Shown: piece by piece, positions 1 through 6,459 of the stretch | Numbering within the stretch: position 1 is the stretch's first letter | How the letters are laid out: the number at the start of each line of letters is the position of its first letter | Assembly (NCBI RefSeq): GCF_000347175.1 | Contig: NZ_ANIK01000086.1 | Span: 1-6,459, forward strand | Source of the DNA: Leptospira alstonii serovar Sichuan str. 79601 | GTDB lineage: Bacteria; Spirochaetota; Leptospiria; Leptospirales; Leptospiraceae | Length of the DNA stretch: 6,459 nucleotides | Reading direction: 5' to 3' | The notes under the pieces: model-generated | Seen by the model: the letters and a program-made list of their open reading frames with translations, nothing else | What the model was told of the DNA's origin: nothing | Databases searched by the model: none | Made by a program: the position numbers and the translations under genes

Positions 1-1
1 T

Positions 2-385
2 TTACTTTGTGAGGTATGTGACTTTAAGAGATTTAAAACAGCCGGTTCTTTCATGAGCTTTCTTGGGCTGGTTCCTGGAGAATATTCCAGCGGTTCCAAA
101 AGAAAACAAACGGGGATTACAAAAACGGGAAGTCCCAGACTTAGAAGGATTTTGACGGAAGCTGCTTGGCAGCATCGCTTTCCCGGAACAGGTAGTAAGA
201 TCGTAACTGCAAGGAGGGTCGGACAACCTGCGTTAGTCGTTGCTTTAGCAGAAAAAGCTTCCTTAAGATTACACAAGAAGTTTCGTAATATGCAGCAAAG
301 AGGAAAAACACCTCAAGTAATGATAACGGCAGTCTCACGAGAGCTATCCGGTTTTCTTTGGGCAGCGATGAATCTAGTAGCTTAG
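2..385 (+). CDS. IS110-family transposase, C-terminal part (5' end outside the window)
   Basis: The frame is open from the first bases of the window and ends at TAG 383-385, giving 127 visible residues. The ATG at 53 is internal, because coding resemblance continues upstream of it. The visible part matches the C-terminal Transposase_20 domain of IS110-family DNA recombinases: a [10 protein letters not shown] motif at visible residues 22-31, then ITKTG and the [10 protein letters not shown] helix, and a long basic alpha-helical tail. In this family a conserved serine of this domain acts with an N-terminal RuvC-like DEDD domain, which would lie left of the window. Full proteins are usually 300-400 residues. 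IS1533 of Leptospira belongs to this family (established knowledge; closeness not tested). The visible part has no frameshift. Whether the element is whole cannot be judged. Family call is confident. Confidence 0.9.
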   Translation, partial: LLCEVCDFKRFKTAGSFMSFLGLVPGEYSSGSKRKQTGITKTGSPRLRRILTEAAWQHRFPGTGSKIVTARRVGQPALVVALAEKASLRLHKKFRNMQQRGKTPQVMITAVSRELSGFLWAAMNLVA

Positions 386-583
<198 letters not shown>

Positions 584-584
584 T

Positions 585-620
<36 letters not shown>

Positions 621-662
621 AATGCGAAAAAATATTTACGGCTCGGTTGGGTGCGCCATATC

Positions 663-825
663 AGAGTTTGTCCCAAAACCTGAAAATGTGGGAACTCCTA
701 CGTTTTTAAACGATGGGAAAATTTTACAAAAGCCTAATAACCGTCAAGGAGACAGAATCTGTGGGAACTCCTGCAAATTTCCTCCGAGGTTTTGGGGCAA
801 ACTCTTAGATTTTGGGACAAGTTCT
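663..825. repeat. Cluster of interspersed direct and inverted repeats
   Basis: Three related pieces lie here. The 19-mer AGAGTTTGTCCCAAAACCT at 663-681 is inverted at 787-805 with one mismatch. A diverged direct copy of the second arm follows immediately at about 808-825 (TTTTGGGACAAGTTCTAA). TGTGGGAACTCCT occurs twice in direct orientation, at 687-699 and 760-772. The motifs GTGGGAACTCCT and TTTTGGGACAA are, from memory, common in intergenic DNA of pathogenic Leptospira. The inverted arms could fold a transcript of this region into a 19-bp stem over a roughly 105-base loop. A 100-codon frame through the cluster (583-885) is an artefact of the repeats and is not called as a gene. Confidence 0.6.
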
Positions 826-853
826 AAAGTTTTAAAAAACGTCAAAATTCAAC

Positions 854-858
854 AGGAG
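854..858 (+). promoter_or_regulatory. Shine-Dalgarno site of the cas6e remnant
   Basis: AGGAG ends 7 bases before the ATG at 866, an ideal spacing. It supports the ATG at 866 as the native start and shows that the 5' end of this gene is preserved although its 3' part is lost. Confidence 0.7.
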
Positions 859-865
859 AATCGTC

Positions 866-1279
866 ATGTTTCTATCCCAACTTAAATTAGATCTTTATAA
901 TATTCGTAATAATATCGTCCTTAATTGGATTCAAAATCCGTATAACATCCACCGAAGATTGTGGATGGCTTTTCCGGATCGCCCGTCTTCTCAAAATTCC
1001 CCGTTTCTTTTTCAATTGGATTACAATTCCAATCCGGGAAAAATTCCTCCGAGAATTCTCGTGTTCTCGGAGGAATTGCCCGACTGGGAACGAGCCTTCC
1101 AGGATTTTAACGTTTTGGAAAAAATTCCGGATCAGAATCAGATCAAACGAATTTCTCCGGCTTTTATTATGAAAGATACGACCTTACGTTTTTCACTGAC
1201 GGCAAACCCCACTAAAAAAACCAAGGACTATCGCCTTTTCCCCACATGCGTGGGGTTGGATGGGAAACAGGATATTTAA
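866..1279 (+). pseudogene. cas6e: Truncated Cas6e (CasE/Cse3), type I-E CRISPR RNA endoribonuclease
   Basis: Cas6e cuts the type I-E pre-crRNA at the base of each repeat hairpin and stays bound in Cascade. The 137 residues match the N-terminal half of the family in order: MFLSQLKLD start strand, PYNIHRRLWMAFPD (25-38) with the catalytic-type His29 and nearby Tyr26, FLFQLD (47-52), ILVFSEELPDW (64-74), and LRFSLTANPTKK (107-118), equivalent to the LRFRLRANP strand of Thermus Cse3. Family proteins are about 200-230 residues, so the C-terminal ferredoxin-like domain with its glycine-rich GIG..K..G.GLL segment is missing. Homology is clear to about residue 122; VGLDGKQDI at the end could be either native sequence or the product of the repeat-like hairpin at 1240-1255. 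No cas5, cas7, cas1 or cas2 lies beside it. Family identity is strong; loss of function is inferred from length. Confidence 0.85.
1240..1260 (+). repeat. Type I-E CRISPR-repeat-like hairpin at the break in cas6e
   Basis: CCCCAC (1240-1245), ATGC, GTGGGG (1250-1255) forms a perfect 6-bp stem with a 4-base loop, the same geometry as the type I-E repeat hairpin of E. coli (CCCCGC-GCCA-GCGGGG). It is preceded by TTTT, and followed by TTGGATGGG where a repeat would normally end in something like ATAAACCG. A weaker relative lies 67 bases on: positions 1307-1327 match 14 of 21 bases of 1240-1260, including the shared GGGTTGGA. The 67-base offset is longer than the usual 61, so this is at best a relic of an array, and it may be coincidental coding sequence. 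Confidence 0.4.
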
Positions 1280-1485
1280 AATTCTATCCACTGATCCCTA
1301 ACAACTATCCACTTGAAACGGGTTGGAACCGCAATTGAGAACGTTATGTGCTTTTGCCACGCCCTTTTACCCAAGAAGAACTTGTCTTAAAAACTTGCCG
1401 GATATTTTTTGAGGTCTTGGAACATGCTCAAATTGGAATAGGAACGATCAAAAACAGAAATTTCCCCGACATACAAAACGTATGA
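1258..1485 (+). pseudogene. Unidentified coding remnant, interrupted by an in-frame stop
   Basis: In the frame shifted by one from cas6e, codons from 1258 read WETGYLKFYPLIPNN and onward to TGA 1336-1338, then resume at 1339 for 48 codons to TGA 1483-1485. The second part (RYVLLPRPFTQEELVLKTC, then IFFEVLEHAQIGIGTIKNRN) has protein-like composition and helix-like spacing, but no start codon with a ribosome binding site. I do not recognise the family. GIGTIK falls about 197 codons from the cas6e start, close to where Cas6e carries its C-terminal GIG..K loop, so a frameshifted Cas6e tail is possible. The expected G.GLL that follows is absent, so this is not asserted. Confidence 0.3.
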
Positions 1486-1635
1486 TCAATAAAATTAGTA
1501 TATTCTATTTTTATTAACTAATGATCCGAACAAAACCGGCTTTTGATTGCCCGTAAATCCTAAGCGAAAACGCCCATGATTGCAATCGAGAACAGCAACA
1601 TTTCGTCCGGCTAAAGAGAATATAAGAAAAAATGA
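1486..1635. other. Short AT-rich spacer, no gene recognised
   Basis: All plus-strand frames contain stops. A minus-strand frame is open through this stretch and into the next remnant (1495-1746), but its upstream part is low-complexity Phe/Ile/Ser and it lies antisense to the better-supported DUF7660-like remnant, so it is not called. Confidence 0.4.
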
Positions 1636-1796
1636 ATGAATCGAAAAGAAATAAAATCCAAAGAAGAATTCGAGCTTTTTATCGTAAGAACGTTGGATGA
1701 TTATCGAAAAAACAAGAAATCGCGGACTTAAATCCTGAAATTGCAAGTTGGCAATTATTTGCCGATATTCTAATAGGCGTTAGGATATATGAATAA
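1636..1796 (+). pseudogene. DUF7660-like small protein, broken by an internal deletion and frameshift
   Basis: The first piece starts at ATG 1636 and reads MNRKEIKSKEEFELFIVRTL then DDYRKNKK, stopping at TAA 1729-1731. The second, in the next frame from 1716, reads EIADLNPEIASWQLFADILI then GVRIYE, ending at TAA 1794-1796. These resemble the two ends of DUF7660-family proteins: an N-terminal helix with an L..D...N segment, and a terminal (S/T)W.L.A..L..A..YE motif. The middle of that family (a W-E-N segment and a following helix) is absent, so about 25-30 codons appear deleted at 1710-1730. Intact members are roughly 80-100 residues and often sit in polymorphic toxin-immunity settings; their function is not established. 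The family match is from memory of the motif. Confidence 0.5.
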
Positions 1797-1823
1797 AAAA
1801 TAAATTTGAAAAAATTACAGTTG

Positions 1824-1857
1824 AATGAACCGTTCGTTTATGTGTAATGAACCTTTC
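1824..1857. promoter_or_regulatory. Direct repeat, possible operator upstream of the exported-protein gene
   Basis: AATGAACCGTTC (1824-1835) and AATGAACCTTTC (1846-1857) match at 11 of 12 bases and start 22 bases apart, about two turns of B-DNA, so both would face the same side. They lie 46-80 bases before the ATG at 1904. A TTGAGT at 1858-1863 directly abuts the second copy and could be a -35 hexamer, but no good -10 follows. A role as a regulator site is inference. Confidence 0.3.
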
Positions 1858-1903
1858 TTGAGTCTCTTTGTAGTGGAAAATTTGTATCTGGAGCAAGTCT
1901 TAG

Positions 1904-2338
1904 ATGAAAAAAAGATATGAGCAACTATTGAATTTTGTGTTGTTAGGAATTTTTCTTGCGGCTTCATCGATCTCAAGTTCTCAAACCGACGCTTCCATTT
2001 CCGCCTTCTGGGAAAAATTCAGAAACGCCGTCATCGACAACGATTCGGTTAACGTTGCAAACTTATCCCAATTTCCGATCCACATGCCCTACGGAGCGTC
2101 TGAAATAAAAAGTAAAACCGAGTTTCTGAAACGTTATGATGAAATATTCAATGGAGAAGCCGATTCTAAAGAATGTTTTCGCAATGCGAAACCTACCCTT
2201 GATCCCGAAAGAAAGAAGGAATTTACTGTTAGCTGCAAAATGAAAGGCGGAGAACCGGGTGCGGAACCGATTCTTTTCGGATTTAAGTACACTCGCGCGG
2301 GTTGGAAATTTATTTACCTCGATAACATCAACGAATAA
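1904..2338 (+). CDS. Small exported protein of unknown function
   Basis: A 144-residue protein. The ATG is preceded by GGAG at 1890-1893 with a 10-base gap. Residues 1-26 look like a secretion signal: MKKR basic start, hydrophobic stretch at about 8-20, then a Ser-rich segment. There is no clear lipobox cysteine, so a periplasmic or released protein is more likely than a lipoprotein. The mature part starts with an amphipathic helix (FWEKFRNAVIDND, 35-47), has FPIHMPYG (57-64) and SKTEFLKRYDEIF (70-82), two cysteines (91 and 111) that could pair, and ends in strand-like segments closing with GWKFIYLDNINE. This order of a helix pair followed by a curved sheet suggests an NTF2-like fold, which is inference. 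It stands alone between two long spacers. The gene is intact; function is unknown. Confidence 0.85.
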   Translation: MKKRYEQLLNFVLLGIFLAASSISSSQTDASISAFWEKFRNAVIDNDSVNVANLSQFPIHMPYGASEIKSKTEFLKRYDEIFNGEADSKECFRNAKPTLDPERKKEFTVSCKMKGGEPGAEPILFGFKYTRAGWKFIYLDNINE

Positions 2339-2961
2339 ACGACGATTAACTCCCATTCTACTACTTCCGTTTGAACTATTTCAAAAACTTTCAATACGGT
2401 AAACACGTCTCGTAACGAATTCCGGATTTGTTCTCGGAAGTCGACAAATCGTTTTCCGTTTTAAGTTCTACACAAGTCATAAACGACTCCTTCCAACAAA
2501 CGAATATCAAACGAAACCATTTAGCTGCAAATAGATGTTTAATTATAGAGACATCTAAAAACAGGTTAAAACGAAGATGAAAGTTTTATGTAAACGAACG
2601 GAAAAACATTGCTCATTTAATTTTAACGAATCAAAAGCCTTAAAAACACAGATGAATTAAGATAATATCAATGAATTTGATTTTAAACCGAAGTTTACTC
2701 TAAACTCATATCGCAAAAGATTATTGTATACATCTTTGTTTTCATGTCCGCTTAAAAAGACTCGAAGATTAGGGATTCTTAAGTTATAGTATACTGATTA
2801 GTCGTCTAACAACTGTAAGTATGGCTAAATAAATTACTGGTTGTTAGCTTCTCAGGTTCTGAAACTTTTGTCTTTGACTGATATAAGCTTCCGGATATGG
2901 AAAGCGTAAAAATTAATTTTGTTTGAAGTTGCTAATGAATGATTGGAATTACACGGTATAG
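2339..2961. other. Long intergenic region with small inverted repeats
   Basis: There is no plus-strand gene. It holds a short inverted repeat TAGATGT/ACATCTA at 2532-2538 and 2551-2557, the 8-bp inverted repeat CTAACAAC/GTTGTTAG at 2806-2813 and 2840-2847, and one possible minus-strand small gene at 2391-2480, reported separately. A weak -35/-10 pair, TTGACT (2874-2879) and TATGGA (2896-2901) with a 16-base spacer, could serve the methyltransferase gene. Confidence 0.5.
2391..2480 (-). CDS. Possible 29-residue small protein, or the tail of a lost gene
   Basis: On the minus strand an ATG (plus positions 2480-2478) is preceded by AAGGAG (plus positions 2487-2492 read CTCCTT) with a 6-base gap, a strong ribosome binding site. 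The frame reads MTCVELKTENDLSTSENKSG and then IRYETCLPY to a stop at 2393-2391. It is hydrophilic, with two cysteines (3 and 26) and no membrane segment. The frame stays open upstream to about 2585, but that part reads hydrophobic and non-coding. It would be transcribed convergently with the exported-protein gene. I do not recognise it. It could also be the C-terminal stub of a deleted gene. Confidence 0.35.
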   Translation of the reverse strand: MTCVELKTENDLSTSENKSGIRYETCLPY

Positions 2962-4572
<1,611 letters not shown>

Positions 4573-4613
4573 AATTCGTATATTCCAGTTTTCTGTTTCT
4601 TTGATTGTACAAT

Positions 4614-4639
4614 GCGGCTCTTATTAAAGTCGCTTTTTT
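4614..4639 (+). terminator. Rho-independent terminator of the methyltransferase gene
   Basis: GCGGCT (4614-4619) pairs with AGTCGC (4628-4633) as a 6-bp stem including one G-U pair, over an 8-base loop, followed directly by TTTTTTC. It lies 41 bases after the methyltransferase stop. Confidence 0.65.
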
Positions 4640-5097
4640 CTATGTTACTCATAGCCATATAATAATGTACCTAATATTTTGCATTTAAACAGTGTTCTTC
4701 GATAAAAATTAACGGCACTCGATTTTATAGAGATCGGTAGGATTTCCGAACTAAGAAAAAATATCTCAACAAGTGTTTGCAAAGGGCTTTTATTTTTTTT
4801 GAAAGTTTGTGTTTCTTTGAATTCTCTATTTTAACGTAAATTCGGTTTAACCGATGCGAAAGCGATTGCAACGGAATCAACAAATTGGAATGACGAGAGC
4901 GTTTCGTTTTTCGAGCAAACCGTCAATTTGTTGATTGGAGTGGAAAGCGCGGTCGCGAGCCGGTCCGCTATGAAATCCGCGAGCGATTCGCCCAATCGTT
5001 TCAACCGTAGAATTCACATTAATTAATTCCCAACTAAACCTTATATACCCTTAAAATAAGTATATTATAATTTAATTACATTATAATACAGGAATCG
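4640..5097. other. Intergenic region, AT-rich with one GC-richer patch
   Basis: No gene is confidently supported. The patch at about 4850-5005 is richer in G+C than its flanks and is open in several frames at once: on plus (AKAIATESTNWNDESVSFFE...) and on minus (TTG 5004 down to stop 4833-4831, 57 codons, containing LADFIADRLATALSTPINK). A 13-bp inverted repeat, AATCAACAAATTG (4875-4887) and CAATTTGTTGATT (4924-4936), sits within it. No endonuclease remnant belonging to the methyltransferase was seen. From 5030 the sequence becomes extremely AT-rich, leading into the toxin-like gene's promoter area. Confidence 0.45.
5066..5087 (+). promoter_or_regulatory. Two TATAAT boxes upstream of the enterotoxin-like gene
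   Basis: Perfect TATAAT hexamers occur at 5066-5071 and 5082-5087, each inside the self-complementary ATTATAAT, 16 bases apart and 65-86 bases before the ATG at 5152. No consensus -35 (TTGACA) is present at the right distance, so either may be an activator-dependent -10, or this may simply be AT-rich leader. It is the best promoter candidate for the gene. Confidence 0.35.
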
Positions 5098-5138
5098 ATG
5101 AGAGTTTCCATTTTAATCGAGAATCGATAATAATGATA

Positions 5139-6459
<1,321 letters not shown>

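Noticed and set aside
1231..1332. A functional CRISPR array
   Set aside because: Only one good hairpin and one poor copy are present, their spacing does not fit the 61-base type I-E period, and no third unit follows.
1495..1746. 83-codon minus-strand frame
   Set aside because: Much of it is low-complexity Phe/Ile/Ser and it overlaps the DUF7660-like remnant. Its end (AGRNVAVLDCNHGRF...) reads more like protein, but I could not support it.
2063..2356. 97-codon minus-strand frame
   Set aside because: Antisense to the intact exported-protein gene, basic and low-quality composition, no start signal.
2435..2458. CGGAA/TTCCG stem followed by TTTT as a terminator for the exported-protein gene
   Set aside because: The stem is only 5 bp, the loop is 14 bases, the T run is short and broken, and it lies almost 100 bases past the stop codon.

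Overview
The window most resembles an accessory segment of a pathogenic Leptospira chromosome. This is inferred from the AT-rich base composition with many A and T runs, an IS110-family (IS1533-like) transposase end, short interspersed repeats built on GTGGGAACTCCT and TTTTGGGACAA, and a large secreted toxin-like protein. No species assignment is possible from sequence reading alone.

Layout. Positions 2-385 hold the C-terminal end of an IS110-family transposase running in from the left edge. Positions 386-865 have no credible gene but carry a 21-bp near-palindrome and a cluster of direct and inverted repeats. Positions 866-1279 encode the N-terminal part of Cas6e, the type I-E CRISPR RNA endonuclease. 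It is cut short just where a CRISPR-repeat-like hairpin (CCCCAC-ATGC-GTGGGG) lies in the frame; an unidentified out-of-frame coding remnant follows. Positions 1636-1796 are a broken DUF7660-like gene with its middle missing. The left third is therefore a graveyard of a mobile element, a CRISPR system and a small gene.

Positions 1904-2338 are an intact gene for a small exported protein of unknown function. A 620-base gap follows, with a possible 29-codon minus-strand gene that has a strong ribosome binding site, and an attC-like inverted repeat. Positions 2962-4572 are an intact N6-adenine DNA methyltransferase with no restriction enzyme beside it, closed by a rho-independent terminator at 4614-4639. 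Positions 4640-5097 have no confident gene but include a GC-richer patch with a 13-bp inverted repeat.

Positions 5152-6459 (open at the right edge) are the most notable locus. They encode a secreted protein whose N-terminal half follows the cholera toxin / heat-labile enterotoxin A chain, including the cysteine-bounded, protease-sensitive A1-A2 loop with the same spacing. It is then fused to a cysteine-paired FG-GAP/VCBS-type repeat region. By hand alignment the catalytic Arg, Ser-Thr-Ser and Glu-x-Glu positions of the family are all replaced, so this looks like a single-chain AB-type protein whose enzymatic part is dead or altered. The genes do not form an operon; the intact genes each have their own leader and are separated by long spacers.
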